Shown: positions 8,748 to 17,382, counted from the stretch's first letter. The stretch is DNA of 64,000 nucleotides from Lacticaseibacillus pabuli (GCF_028736235.1 NZ_CP117884.1:744001-808000), one strand, 5' to 3'. Numbers and translations are program-made. Notes: generated by a model from the letters alone, not told the origin.

Positions 8748-9137
8748 ATGCAAATCGAATCAATTGACCACATTGTCTTGACCGTTGCGAACATCAATCG
8801 GACGGTCGCGTTCTACCACGACGTTCTCGGAATGGAAATCACGAACTTTGCTGAGGGACGGACGGCGCTCTGCTTTGGCGATATGAAAATCAATCTGCAC
8901 GAACGCGGCCACGAATTTGAGCCGAAAGCGAACCACCCAACGCCGGGCTCAGGGGACTTTTGCCTCCTGACTAAGACGCCGCTTGAGGAAGTGATGGCGA
9001 CGCTGAACGAGCATGCCGTGGCCGTTGAGGTCGGGCCGATTACCAAGCATGGTGCGCTAGGCGACTTGCGGTCCGTTTACGTGCGGGACCCGGATCAGAA
9101 TTTAGTCGAAATCAGCAATCAATTATCCCGTGACTAG
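8748..9137 (+). CDS. VOC (glyoxalase/dioxygenase superfamily) protein
   Basis: Small metal-dependent VOC-fold protein of 129 aa. The first module begins IESIDHIVLTV, with the metal-ligand His at ~8, and AFYHDVLGM. The C-terminal module ends with YVRDPDQNLVEIS, giving the second-module Glu ligand. It belongs to the glyoxalase/fosfomycin-resistance-like group often annotated as VOC virulence protein; the reaction is unknown. The ATG at 8748 has TTGGAGG seven bases upstream; the earlier in-frame start at 8730 lies before that ribosome site and is unlikely. Monocistronic. Confidence 0.87.
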   Translation: MQIESIDHIVLTVANINRTVAFYHDVLGMEITNFAEGRTALCFGDMKINLHERGHEFEPKANHPTPGSGDFCLLTKTPLEEVMATLNEHAVAVEVGPITKHGALGDLRSVYVRDPDQNLVEISNQLSRD

Positions 9138-9196
9138 CGTTCGGGGTTGCTAAGTGGTACGCTGTTTGTAATCTAATTACGAAGGGACTGTCGATT

Positions 9197-9256
9197 ATGC
9201 TGTTTGTTAAGCAATCGTTGAAATTAAACCTGTCAGGAGAAATGTTCCACATTTAA
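9197..9256 (+). CDS. Putative 19-aa leader peptide upstream of the methyltransferase
   Basis: ATG at 9197, preceded by GAAGGGA (9181-9187), opens a 20-codon frame ending TAA at 9254-9256 (peptide MLFVKQSLKLNLSGEMFHI). It is not recognised. Its second half lies inside a 32-base hairpin (9232-9263), and it ends 33 bases before the methyltransferase start. The arrangement resembles leader peptides of attenuated genes, but nothing proves translation. Confidence 0.4.
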   Translation: MLFVKQSLKLNLSGEMFHI

Positions 9257-9263
9257 TCCTGAC
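9232..9263 (+). promoter_or_regulatory. Leader hairpin before the methyltransferase
   Basis: GTCAGGA (9232-9238) pairs with TCCTGAC (9257-9263), and AAATGT (9240-9245) with ACATTT (9249-9254), around a TCC loop. That gives 13 pairs with a small internal bulge. No T tract follows, so it is not a plain terminator. It overlaps the leader reading frame and is separated from the gene's ribosome site by ~10 bases. Confidence 0.55.
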
Positions 9264-9289
9264 GTTCATACGAAAGGATTTTACAAATC

Positions 9290-10120
9290 TTGAAACTTAA
9301 CGAAATTGTTGCTGCTATGGGTGTTGCGACCGATGACCCAATCCAGACCGTGCAAACGGCTTACCGGATGCGTCTGGTCGAACACTGGGACATCCAGCCG
9401 GGGATGCGCATCCTCGAAGTGGGATGTGGTCAGGGCGACATGACAGCTGCACTTGCTGCGGCTGTTGGTCCAGATGGCGTTGTCGAGGCTTACGACATTG
9501 CGAGCCCTGATTACGGTGCGCCGACCACAATTGGGCAGGCCCAGGCACAAATTGCTGCTGGACCACTGGGTAAACAGGTGCACTCGCACTTGGCAACCGA
9601 CGTGACCGACGCCATCAATGCCTTTGAACCTGGGTGCTTTGACGCGCTCGTCATTGCGCACGCTGCTTGGTACTTCCCAAACGTTGACGCCTTTACTGAG
9701 TTGCTCGAGACTTTGGCGCCTTACGTTAAGCAAATGCTATTGGCTGAATGGTCACTGGCAGTCACGGATGTTCGGCAAAACGGGCATTTGTTGTCCGCAC
9801 TCATCCAATCTGAGTTTGCCGTGACGCATCCCGATCAGGCCGAGAATATTCGGACGTTGATCACGCCAGAGCAATTGACACCGGTCCTGCAAAATCTGGG
9901 CTTCCAAGTTGGCACGGCAATCGTACCGACACCGCAGATGCAAGATGGCGCTTGGGAGATTGACACAGCCTTACACGAGATTAAGCCACTGATTATGGGT
10001 GACTCGACCCTACCGGCTGCCGAGCACCAGCGGTATGCAGCATTGTTCGACACCCTGGAGACGCAGACTGATCATCAAATGGCACTGAATGCCTTTGCGA
10101 TGACGGCAGTTCGTCACTAA
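9290..10120 (+). CDS. Class I SAM-dependent methyltransferase
   Basis: Predicted cytosolic methyltransferase of 276 aa with the SAM-binding motif I ILEVGCGQGDMT at residues ~39-50, an acidic motif II residue in VEAYDI, and a post-motif FDALVIAHAAWYFPN. The substrate is unknown; it looks like the small-molecule (methyltransferase type 11/12) group rather than an rRNA methylase. Start TTG at 9290 is chosen because GAAAGGA lies ~11 bases upstream and no ATG fits. The leader contains a possible 19-aa peptide and a stable hairpin, suggesting control after transcription start. Confidence 0.82.
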   Translation: MKLNEIVAAMGVATDDPIQTVQTAYRMRLVEHWDIQPGMRILEVGCGQGDMTAALAAAVGPDGVVEAYDIASPDYGAPTTIGQAQAQIAAGPLGKQVHSHLATDVTDAINAFEPGCFDALVIAHAAWYFPNVDAFTELLETLAPYVKQMLLAEWSLAVTDVRQNGHLLSALIQSEFAVTHPDQAENIRTLITPEQLTPVLQNLGFQVGTAIVPTPQMQDGAWEIDTALHEIKPLIMGDSTLPAAEHQRYAALFDTLETQTDHQMALNAFAMTAVRH

Positions 10121-10137
10121 ATTAACTTGAATTGAGT

Positions 10138-10166
10138 AGGTCCTGGCTAGCGCCGGGACCTTTTTT
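10138..10166 (+). terminator. Terminator after the methyltransferase
   Basis: AGGTCCTGG and CCGGGACCT arms around CTAGCG, followed by TTTTTT. Confidence 0.85.
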
Positions 10167-10238
10167 AGTGTATTAATGATTCCACCCAACAAAAATGGTG
10201 TTAAAATCATTGCATTGCCTGAGAAGAGGTCGGTTTAA

Positions 10239-11228
10239 GTGGATAATTTAAAGAAGTATCTTAAAAAGGAAACACACGCCTACGAGGTCGCGGAGCGGAA
10301 CGAAATCAGCAACCTCACCCAAGCTCGCCGGTATTTGTGGATTAACGTGGCCATTTACGTTGCCATCACGGTAATTGAATACATTTTGTCTGTCATTGGC
10401 CATTCACAAGCCCTGCAGGCGGATGCTTTTAACAACCTGTCTGGTGTTATTTCGACGGGCTTGCTGATCATCGGCTCACTCATTGCGACCAGTAATGATG
10501 ATGATTTGATGGGCGAACCCATTGCCGCAAAACACGGTCGGGTCAATGAGGGTGCCGTGCGGATGTCGCGTTTTCGGCTTGAAACCATATTCACCTTGTT
10601 AACCAGTTTCGTGATTGTGTTGATTGCGGGGCAAATTGTGTTCAAGGGCATCCGGAGTTTGTTTGCCGTGCATGAAGTGATTGTGCCGAATATGTATTCC
10701 AGCATTGGGGCCGCAATGGCAACTATGTTGATGCTAGTCGTCTATGCGATTAACCGGATATACGGTAAGCGGCTCAATAACGCGTCCCTTGTGGCAGCTT
10801 CACGCGATAGTCTCGGGGATGTCGTCACGAGTTTGGGCACGCTGGTTGGTTTGATTGTGGCGACCTACTTTTCAATTCCATGGCTTGACGGTGCGCTGTC
10901 CATCGTGCTCGGACTGTTTATCCTGTGGTCCGGGTTCAAGGTGTTCCAAGAAGCGGCGCTCAACCTGGCCGATTATGTGGACCCCGAGCTAGAGAAGCAG
11001 ATGCGCGATGCCATCAAGAAGTTGAGTGCCGACATTCACGTGATGACTGTGAAGGGGCGGCGCAATGGCAATGTGCTCATCGTGAACGCGGTCATCGCCG
11101 TGCCACCGAAGATGGACGCGTTGCACATTTATGAGATTACCGAACAAATTGAACACATGCTACATGACAAGTTCAAAGTGTTCGACACCGACGTCAGCGT
11201 GGTGCCGAATCCACACAAGAAGCATTGA
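10239..11228 (+). CDS. Cation diffusion facilitator (CDF) family metal exporter
   Basis: Membrane antiporter of 329 aa exporting divalent metal ions (Zn, Mn, Co or Fe) in exchange for protons. Six membrane segments occupy ~30-230. The HxxxD-type metal sites appear as LQADAFNNLSG (helix 2) and ASRDSLGDVVTS (helix 5), the DxxxD-like patterns of CDF proteins. The C-terminal ~100 residues form the cytosolic ferredoxin-like domain. Start is GTG at 10239, preceded by AGAAGAGG. The metal is not identifiable; the CzrA-type sensor at 30108 is 19 kb away, so a link is speculative. Monocistronic. Confidence 0.9.
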   Translation: MDNLKKYLKKETHAYEVAERNEISNLTQARRYLWINVAIYVAITVIEYILSVIGHSQALQADAFNNLSGVISTGLLIIGSLIATSNDDDLMGEPIAAKHGRVNEGAVRMSRFRLETIFTLLTSFVIVLIAGQIVFKGIRSLFAVHEVIVPNMYSSIGAAMATMLMLVVYAINRIYGKRLNNASLVAASRDSLGDVVTSLGTLVGLIVATYFSIPWLDGALSIVLGLFILWSGFKVFQEAALNLADYVDPELEKQMRDAIKKLSADIHVMTVKGRRNGNVLIVNAVIAVPPKMDALHIYEITEQIEHMLHDKFKVFDTDVSVVPNPHKKH

Positions 11229-11233
11229 TAATC

Positions 11234-11268
11234 AAGGGAGACCAGCAATCGCTGCTGGTCTCCCTTTT
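11234..11268 (+). terminator. Terminator after the CDF exporter
   Basis: AAGGGAGACCAGCA and TGCTGGTCTCCCTT form a 14-bp stem with a short loop and T tract; it can also serve the converging TetR gene. Confidence 0.9.
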
Positions 11269-11277
11269 TTGGATGTC

Positions 11278-11859
11278 TTAAATTGGCAGGTTCCCCATTG
11301 CCTTCAACCCACCGACGTTGAGCGCGGCAATTTTACTTTGCATTTCGGCCACCGAGAAGTGTACCTTCCCGGCCGTTTTCAATCGCAACATCGTCAAGAT
11401 TGTACTGGAAGAGAAAGTGACCACCAGCATCGCGTCATCCATGCTGATGTGCTCGGCGTCCGCAATTTGGCGCGCAACAATTTCCGTGACTTCCGCTTCT
11501 AGACGTCGTACCCGCCCAGTATCATCCCCGAGTTGCAGGATATACGCGTAGAACTGTTGGTTTGCGGTGTAAAAGTCGCTCAGCACTTGGATGAGCAGGC
11601 CGCGCTGGCGCACGTAGTTGTCCACGCTGTGCTTCCGGAGACGGTTCAGCAGGTCGGCTTTGGCATCTGCGACATAAGAATCAATCAAATCGTCGACGGT
11701 ATCATAGTGCAGGTAGAACGTCTTGCGGTTGATGCCCGCCCGCTTCGCCAGTTCGGTCACTTTGATAGGTCGGTCGCCGGCCATGATCATGTCTTCAAAC
11801 GCCTTCCGAATGGCCTTGTCAGTGCGCACCGCACGTAAATCTGGTTGTTTGACTGTCAT
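11278..11859 (-). CDS. TetR/AcrR-family regulator of the YhgE/Pip gene
   Basis: Repressor of 193 aa with helix-turn-helix at ~32-56 (KVTELAKRAGINRKTFYLHYDTVDDL). The start ATG at 11859 has GAGGG upstream; the longer frame to 11892 is rejected. It is divergent from the giant YhgE/Pip protein at 12014. The pairing of a TetR gene with yhgE/pip is common in Firmicutes, so it likely represses that gene. An 18-bp palindrome at 11904-11921 lies in the shared promoter region. Confidence 0.87.
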   Translation of the reverse strand: MTVKQPDLRAVRTDKAIRKAFEDMIMAGDRPIKVTELAKRAGINRKTFYLHYDTVDDLIDSYVADAKADLLNRLRKHSVDNYVRQRGLLIQVLSDFYTANQQFYAYILQLGDDTGRVRRLEAEVTEIVARQIADAEHISMDDAMLVVTFSSSTILTMLRLKTAGKVHFSVAEMQSKIAALNVGGLKAMGNLPI

Positions 11860-11903
11860 CGTGAGTCCCTCATTTCGTAAAATACACCCCAATTAAACCA
11901 CAA

Positions 11904-11921
11904 GTGGGGCATAAACCCCAC
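11904..11921. promoter_or_regulatory. Palindromic operator in the tetR-yhgE intergenic region
   Basis: GTGGGG-CATAAA-CCCCAC: 6-bp arms with a 6-base spacer, 45 bp upstream of the tetR start and 93 bp upstream of the yhgE/pip start. It is the best operator candidate for the TetR protein. Confidence 0.65.
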
Positions 11922-12013
11922 ATTGCGATTAACTGGGTTTTCGAGTTGCTAAATATTCAGTAGGATACCCGCATGCGATTGAAAATTTTCAGAAAAAATG
12001 CGGGGCGATTTTC

Positions 12014-14428
12014 ATGATTCGGGCAGAGTTAAAGTACTTACTGAAAAATAAATTTATGCTAGGTGTCATTTTGGTGATTATGCTAATCCCAACGATTTAC
12101 TCGGTCACGTTTCTGCGGTCGATGTGGGATCCTTACGCGAAAACGGGAGACTTACCGGTGGCGATTGTGAACCATGATCAGCGGGCTCATTTTAACGGTA
12201 AGACCTTGACGCTGGGTGCTGATATGACGCGCAGCTTGAAGAAGAGCAAGTCGCTGGATTTTCGAGAAGTTAATGCCAAGACGGCCAAACGTGGCTTTGA
12301 TAAGGGAAAGTATTTTGCGGTGTACACCATTCCAGCAAATTTCTCTAAAAACGCCACGACGGTTTTCACCAAGCATCCCCAGTCCTTGCAGCTGGGTGTC
12401 GCCACCAGTTCCGGTCGTAACTTTATGGCCGGGAAGATCACCGCAACCGCTGGGACGACGATTCAAAATAAGATTAATGGCCAACTCAACGCGGCCTACA
12501 CCAAGTCATTGGTCAGCGGCCTGAGCAAAATTAGTGCCGGCATGAATCAGGCGGGTGCTGGTGCCGGTAAATTGGCAGCAGGTAGTCACAAACTGGTTGC
12601 TGGGACGGACACCCTGGCGAACGGCGTGCAGACCGTCAACAACGGTCAGCAGCAACTAGCTGGTAGTGCGCAGCAACTCGCCAGTGGCAGTCAGCGTTAT
12701 GTGGCCGGAGTGGGTAGCGCAGCCACCGGTAGTGCGACCCTAACGAGCGGGCTCACCCAGGTGGATACAAAATTGCCAACGTTGACCGCCGGCTTAGCGC
12801 AAATGCAATCCGGTTCAGGTTCGCTGGCAAGCGGTGCAACCCAGTCGGCCACTGGTAGTGCGCAATTGGCTCATGGCGCCCAGCAATTAAGTGCGAGTCT
12901 GAACGCGTTCTATACTGGCAGTCAAAACATGGCGGCCAAATCCCAACAGTTCAGTGCGGCGCTCAAGCAGTTCACGGCCCAAGTCGGCGCGTCGCAGCAG
13001 TCCGGCAGCACGTCAATGACGCAACTGACAACGCTGCTACAGGCGGTGCAACGCGCGTTAACGCAAACAACCGCTGTCCAAGCACAAACGGCCAGCGCAA
13101 CCAAGACGAAGGTTGCGACGGTGGCGCGGGGGATGAATCTGAGTGCGGCACAAGTTTCCGCGCTAACTAACGCCGTCGATACGACCGCATCGGCAAGTGC
13201 CAAGCAACAGGCGGCAAGTTTGCAGCCATTGCTGACACAGTTGGCAACGGCACTGCACACCATGACGGGTTCGACACAACAAACTGCAGGAACGACGGCA
13301 CTCACTGGCGCCCTAACACAACTGAACCAGGGCGCGAGTCAACTGGCGGCCGGCAACGCGCAGCTCGCCACCGCCGCTACCCGCCTAACTCAAGGTGGCC
13401 GTGGCCTAGCAACCGGGATGACACAACTGGATGGTGCCAACCAGCAATTGGCCGCGGGTGCCACACAGCTGAACCAAAGCATCGGGCACGCAATGCCGCA
13501 GGTCGGCACGTTGCAGAGTGGTGTTGACCGATTGGCTGGCGGCGCAACGCAACTCAACCAGGGCATGACGACATTGGCGCAGCAAGGTGGCACCCTCAGT
13601 AGTGGTAGCGCCCAGCTTGCGGCCGGTGCGGGTAAACTTGCCAGCGGTACTCAGCAATTGGGCACCGGCACGGCGCAACTCCAAACTGGGACCCAGACCG
13701 TTGCGACGGGCAGTCAGAAACTAGCAAGCAGCCTTGCCGCAGCGGGTAAGCAGTTGCCAAAGTTGCACTACACGACCGCTAACGCCAAGATGGTGGCCAG
13801 CCCTGCCAAGGTGCAACACCACGAACGCGACACGGTGCCTAACAACGGGACGGCGATGGCAGCGTACATGGGCGCCGTATCACTCTACATCTTTGCGATG
13901 GCGATGAACCTCATGTACGACATCACGACGCCTCGCAAGCGGCCACGGAATGCCCTGAGCCTGTGGTCGAGCAAGGCGCTCATCCTGAACGGTGGCGCGA
14001 TGGGCGCTGCCACCGTTGAATACCTGATGTTACGGGTGGCCGGCTTGAACCCAGTGCACCAGCTGCAGACTTGGCTGTTGCTCATGTTGATTGCCGTAAC
14101 CATGGTCAATCTCGTGACATGGTTAAACTTGGTGCTCAACAAGGTGGGAACCTTCTTCGCACTCGTCTTGCTTGTCGTGCAACTGAGCAGTGCCGGTGGG
14201 ACTTACCCACTCGTGCTCAGCGACAGGTTCTATCAGGTGGTTAATCCTTACCTACCGATGAGCTACGCGGTGGATGGGCTCCGGCACACGCTGATGATGA
14301 GCTCGGGTTCCGGCCGCGACTTTCTGATTCTGGGCATCTTCTGCATCGCGTTCGCCCTGCTGATGCTCCTCAATTACAGCCGGCGGGCACTACGAATGAA
14401 CAAGGCAGAGTTTGAAAACGCAGAATAA
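12014..14428 (+). CDS. YhgE/Pip-family membrane protein with long repeat-rich extracellular domain
   Basis: Large surface-exposed membrane protein of 804 aa. One membrane segment lies near the N-terminus (~12-35), followed by the conserved YhgE/Pip N-terminal domain. Residues ~175-590 are a low-complexity helical stalk of many copies of a G-x-x-x-L-A-x-G-type unit (for example GASQLAAGNAQLA and GTQQLGTGTAQLQ). The C-terminal ~190 residues carry about five membrane segments. Pip acts as a phage receptor or infection protein in lactococci, and ESX/type VII YueB-like proteins share the architecture; function here is unknown. The divergent TetR gene and an 18-bp palindrome suggest tight repression. 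A ribosome site is poor (GGGGCG). Confidence 0.88.
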   Translation: MIRAELKYLLKNKFMLGVILVIMLIPTIYSVTFLRSMWDPYAKTGDLPVAIVNHDQRAHFNGKTLTLGADMTRSLKKSKSLDFREVNAKTAKRGFDKGKYFAVYTIPANFSKNATTVFTKHPQSLQLGVATSSGRNFMAGKITATAGTTIQNKINGQLNAAYTKSLVSGLSKISAGMNQAGAGAGKLAAGSHKLVAGTDTLANGVQTVNNGQQQLAGSAQQLASGSQRYVAGVGSAATGSATLTSGLTQVDTKLPTLTAGLAQMQSGSGSLASGATQSATGSAQLAHGAQQLSASLNAFYTGSQNMAAKSQQFSAALKQFTAQVGASQQSGSTSMTQLTTLLQAVQRALTQTTAVQAQTASATKTKVATVARGMNLSAAQVSALTNAVDTTASASAKQQAASLQPLLTQLATALHTMTGSTQQTAGTTALTGALTQLNQGASQLAAGNAQLATAATRLTQGGRGLATGMTQLDGANQQLAAGATQLNQSIGHAMPQVGTLQSGVDRLAGGATQLNQGMTTLAQQGGTLSSGSAQLAAGAGKLASGTQQLGTGTAQLQTGTQTVATGSQKLASSLAAAGKQLPKLHYTTANAKMVASPAKVQHHERDTVPNNGTAMAAYMGAVSLYIFAMAMNLMYDITTPRKRPRNALSLWSSKALILNGGAMGAATVEYLMLRVAGLNPVHQLQTWLLLMLIAVTMVNLVTWLNLVLNKVGTFFALVLLVVQLSSAGGTYPLVLSDRFYQVVNPYLPMSYAVDGLRHTLMMSSGSGRDFLILGIFCIAFALLMLLNYSRRALRMNKAEFENAE

Positions 14429-14439
14429 CAATTCGCTGA

Positions 14440-14471
14440 AGTGGCGGGCAAGCGATGCCCACCACTTTTTT
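14440..14471 (+). terminator. Terminator after yhgE/pip
   Basis: AGTGGCGGGCA and TGCCCACCACT around AGCGA, then TTTTTT. Confidence 0.85.
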
Positions 14472-14547
14472 GTGCGCATAACTTGCGGCTGGTGCCTGCG
14501 TAGCCGATAATGAAGTCAGAAGAAGCTCGACTTCAGGAGGCCCAAAG

Positions 14548-15015
14548 ATGACACCCGAATATTATTTTGAGAAGGCAAAACGCGCGTTACATCTTGATGC
14601 CACCACGCCCTTAGATGATGCCTACGCGCTTGGTGCCACGCCCACCGAGGCAAATGAATTGGCCCAGCTGGTGCTGAAAGGGACCAAGACGGCGACGTCT
14701 AGTGCCTACGATTTGTACGAACCCAGTGACGAGATGCCCTTTGTCGGTGAATACGACGTTATCGTCGATGCCATGGGTGACCCGGTTTGTGTGACCATGA
14801 CGGATTCCGTGCGGGTGGTGCCCTACAGCGAAGTCGACGCGGACCACGCCCGGCGTGAAGGTGAGGGTGACCGCAGCCTCGATTATTGGCAACAGGTCCA
14901 CAGCAAGTTCTTTACGACCGAGTTTGCGCAGGCTGGCCGGCAGTTTGATCCGGCCAAGGCGCAGCTTGTACTAGAGACATTCCACGTGGTGTACCCAGCC
15001 GCTAAACAAGACTAA
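14548..15015 (+). CDS. ASCH-domain protein
   Basis: Cytosolic protein of 155 aa. The ASCH signature is visible: KGTKTATSSAY (G-x-K-x-x motif, ~49-60) and the downstream RREGEGDRSLDYWQ with the acidic/aromatic pattern of the family. ASCH proteins resemble PUA domains and are thought to bind RNA or hydrolyse modified nucleosides (the YqfB type is an N4-acetylcytidine amidohydrolase); which applies here is not clear. CAGGAGG precedes the ATG. Monocistronic. Confidence 0.88.
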   Translation: MTPEYYFEKAKRALHLDATTPLDDAYALGATPTEANELAQLVLKGTKTATSSAYDLYEPSDEMPFVGEYDVIVDAMGDPVCVTMTDSVRVVPYSEVDADHARREGEGDRSLDYWQQVHSKFFTTEFAQAGRQFDPAKAQLVLETFHVVYPAAKQD

Positions 15016-15017
15016 AA

Positions 15018-15066
15018 TACGCGCCACCCAGACAATCATGACGGTTGTCAGGGTGGCGCGTTTTGT
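15018..15066. terminator. Bidirectional terminator
   Basis: AAATACGCGCCACCC...GACA and TGTC...GGGTGGCGCGTTTT form a long stem between two converging genes. Confidence 0.88.
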
Positions 15067-15074
15067 TTTGCTCA

Positions 15075-15476
15075 TTATTTGTGGTCTGGGTACAGGATAC
15101 TGTCACGGAAAATACCGTCGCCCCAGATTTCCTTTTCACTCAGCGTGGTTTGAATGAGCTCGATGGGTTGTCCGGAAACGAGAATCATCGCGCATTCGTA
15201 ACCGGCAAATGGTTTGTAGAGTGGCATGATGATGTCCTGATTCTGCAGGGCCGCGCGAATGTCGTCGACGGTGAAGGCGACGTGCGGCGTGGTTTGGATA
15301 CGTTTATCCAGTTCGCACTTGGGACCAAACGCGTGCAATTCAATGGGTAGCGTGAGGTCATTGGCGACATCTAATGAATACATATCCCAAAGCGGGCTGT
15401 ACTTGGTGTCCGGATTGTCTTTGATTTGGGCGAGCGGAACGGGCCGCCCGATGTGGTGAAATTTCATGCTTGGCAT
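15075..15476 (-). CDS. VOC-fold (glyoxalase-like) protein
   Basis: Small cytosolic protein of 133 aa with FHHIGRPV near the N-terminus and THPHVAFTVDDI-like spacing (QTTPHVAFTVDDIRAALQ) in the middle, ending with the GQPIELIQ segment; this is the beta-alpha-beta pattern of VOC proteins. The reaction is unknown. The ATG at 15476 is preferred because AAAGAGG precedes it by six bases; ATG 15467 is an alternative. It faces the divergent flavin reductase at 15663. Confidence 0.75.
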   Translation of the reverse strand: MPSMKFHHIGRPVPLAQIKDNPDTKYSPLWDMYSLDVANDLTLPIELHAFGPKCELDKRIQTTPHVAFTVDDIRAALQNQDIIMPLYKPFAGYECAMILVSGQPIELIQTTLSEKEIWGDGIFRDSILYPDHK

Positions 15477-15563
15477 GTGGTGCCTCTTTTCAGTTTGATT
15501 CGTTATTGACGTGTTTAACGGTACCACATTTATGCTTTGAGGCAAAAGCGGGGTAGGTTACCA

Positions 15564-15584
15564 AAAAGTGCCTTAGCCACTTTT
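15564..15584. promoter_or_regulatory. Palindrome upstream of the flavin oxidoreductase
   Basis: AAAAGTG-CCTTAGC-CACTTTT: perfect 7-bp arms with a 7-base spacer in the gap between the divergent VOC and flavin reductase genes. It has operator form; the binding protein is unknown. Confidence 0.5.
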
Positions 15585-15662
15585 AAGTCCGTACTGGACA
15601 TTCCGTCACCCGCCTACTAGGGTTAACTTATCTCAAGTAAGTGATGCAAGGAGGCAATTGCA

Positions 15663-16847
15663 ATGGCATATCAATTTCTGAACGGGTTCAAGTTTGATAA
15701 CGGCGTGCAGCTGAAGAATCGGGTGGTCATGTCCCCGATGACGACCATGACCAGTTTCTACAATGGCATGGTAACGACGGATGAGGTTAACTACTACGCC
15801 TCACGCGCGGGCGGTCCCGGCATGATTATCACCGGTGTCGCGAATGTTTCCGCAAGTGGTAAGGGCTTTGAAGGCGAGCTATCCGTGGCGGAGGATGCCA
15901 TGATTCCTGGTCTGGCACGCGTTGCGCGGGCGTTGCACAAGAATGGCACGAAGGCTGTCCTACAGATTTTCCACGCCGGCCGCAAGTCAACAACCAAGGT
16001 ATTGCGCGGCGACCAGCCCGTTTCCGCAAGCGCGGTCGCAGCCGTTTACCCACCTGATTCAGAGACACCACGCGCGCTGACGAATGAGGAAATCGAGCAG
16101 ATTATCGTTGATTTCGGTGAGGCGACGCGGCGGGCGATTGCTGCTGGCTTTGATGGCGTTGAGCTCCACGGAGCGAACACTTACCTCCTGCAGCAGTTCT
16201 TCTCACCAAATTCGAACCAGCGTACCGACAAGTGGGGCGGCGACCGTGATGGCCGGATGACCTTCGCCAAGGCAGTCATTGCGTCCGTGAAGGCGGCAAT
16301 TAGCAAGTACGCCCAGGGCCCATTCTTGCTAGGCTACCGGATTTCACCCGAGGAGATTGAGACGCCTGGCATTCGCTTGGCTGATAGCCTGTACTTTGTC
16401 GACCAGATTCGCGACGAGGTCAGCTACGTTCACACCTCAATGGGCAGTTACAAGCGGACCAGCTTGAATGACAAGACCGACACCACGCCGATTTTGGCAC
16501 AGTTTGCCGCCCACACGAAGGGCCACACCACTTTGCTCGGCATTGGTAGTGTTGAGCAACCAGCCGACGCCGAAGCAGCATTGGCTGGCGGCGCCGACCT
16601 GATTGCGATGGGGCGTGAGTTTCTCCGCGAGCCGCAGTGGGTGCAGAAGGTTGCCCGCGGTGATGAGGCCAGCATCCGCACGCAAATCAGCCCGGCGGAT
16701 ATGGACGAGCTCAGCATTCCGAGCGTGATGCAGGTTTACCTGACGACTTCCTTCAAGTCTGTCATGCACTTCACCACGGATACAGATAAGGCGGAGAACT
16801 ACACCGAGCAACTCGCACCGATGGAAGGCTTTGAGAAGAAACTCTAA
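15663..16847 (+). CDS. NADH:flavin oxidoreductase, Old Yellow Enzyme family
   Basis: FMN-dependent ene-reductase-like TIM barrel of 394 aa. Visible features are the FMN-binding N-terminus KNRVVMSPMTT, the substrate-binding motif EL(H)GANTYLLQQFFSP (H and N as the activating pair of OYE enzymes), NQRTDKWGGDRDGR, and the late barrel segment IAMGREFLREPQWV. It reduces activated C=C bonds or related electrophiles using NAD(P)H; the physiological substrate is unknown. GGAGG precedes the ATG. Neighbouring quinone-reductase-like and nitroreductase genes suggest a local electrophile/quinone detoxification group. Confidence 0.92.
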   Translation: MAYQFLNGFKFDNGVQLKNRVVMSPMTTMTSFYNGMVTTDEVNYYASRAGGPGMIITGVANVSASGKGFEGELSVAEDAMIPGLARVARALHKNGTKAVLQIFHAGRKSTTKVLRGDQPVSASAVAAVYPPDSETPRALTNEEIEQIIVDFGEATRRAIAAGFDGVELHGANTYLLQQFFSPNSNQRTDKWGGDRDGRMTFAKAVIASVKAAISKYAQGPFLLGYRISPEEIETPGIRLADSLYFVDQIRDEVSYVHTSMGSYKRTSLNDKTDTTPILAQFAAHTKGHTTLLGIGSVEQPADAEAALAGGADLIAMGREFLREPQWVQKVARGDEASIRTQISPADMDELSIPSVMQVYLTTSFKSVMHFTTDTDKAENYTEQLAPMEGFEKKL

Positions 16848-16880
16848 CTGAAAGGTGTCCGTTGCTTTCAGCCAAACACA

Positions 16881-16933
16881 AGAGGCACGTTGCGCAAGGA
16901 CTGTGGGGAGCCCAGGCGCAACGTGCCTCTTTG
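16881..16933. terminator. Bidirectional terminator
   Basis: AGAGGCACGTTGCGC (16881-16895) and GCGCAACGTGCCTCT (16916-16930) are perfect 15-bp arms with a 20-base loop, between converging genes. Confidence 0.85.
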
Positions 16934-16949
16934 CTAAAGTCTGCAGTCA

Positions 16950-17321
16950 TTATGGCTGTGGGTTTTTGTGATACTGTGCCATCTGTTCGGACATCTGGTT
17001 GTACCGCTGCCCCCAGGTGTGCATGGCCATGATAACGGGGGCCAGACTCGCGCCAAACGGGGTGACGCTGTAGTCCGTGACGGCGGGTTTGCGCGAGTAC
17101 ACCGTTTTGGCGATTAACTGATCGGCTTCAAGCTCACTAAGTTGCTTGGCTAACATCCGGTCGGAGCAGCCTGGGATGCGTGCACCCAGTTCACCAAAGC
17201 GCAGGGCGTCATTCGTGAGTAGATGGTACAAGATGACAGACTTCCACTTGCCGGCGATAAATTGAACGGTGCTCTCAACCGGGCACCCCGGCAGACAGTT
17301 ATACGCTTGGCGTTCTTTCAT
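16950..17321 (-). CDS. HxlR-family transcriptional regulator
   Basis: Winged-helix regulator of 123 aa. The family hallmark cysteine near the N-terminus (NCLPGCPVE, C9 and C13) is followed by GKWKSVILYHLL and the recognition segment PGCSDRMLAKQLSELE. HxlR members often sense quinones, electrophiles or aldehydes through the N-terminal Cys. It is divergent from the quinone-reductase-like gene at 17408 and converges with the flavin reductase, fitting a redox/electrophile sensor. The ribosome site is a short run upstream of ATG 17321. Confidence 0.9.
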   Translation of the reverse strand: MKERQAYNCLPGCPVESTVQFIAGKWKSVILYHLLTNDALRFGELGARIPGCSDRMLAKQLSELEADQLIAKTVYSRKPAVTDYSVTPFGASLAPVIMAMHTWGQRYNQMSEQMAQYHKNPQP

Positions 17322-17382
17322 TTGAATACCCCCTACTTACAAAAAGTGCAGTATTGTTGAATCATCCCATCTATTTTACCAT

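Noticed and set aside
12922..13305. Cys-rich minus-strand frame and GC-rich repeats inside the yhgE/pip gene
   Set aside because: The repeats are in-frame coding repeats of the stalk; not a CRISPR or satellite array and no separate gene.
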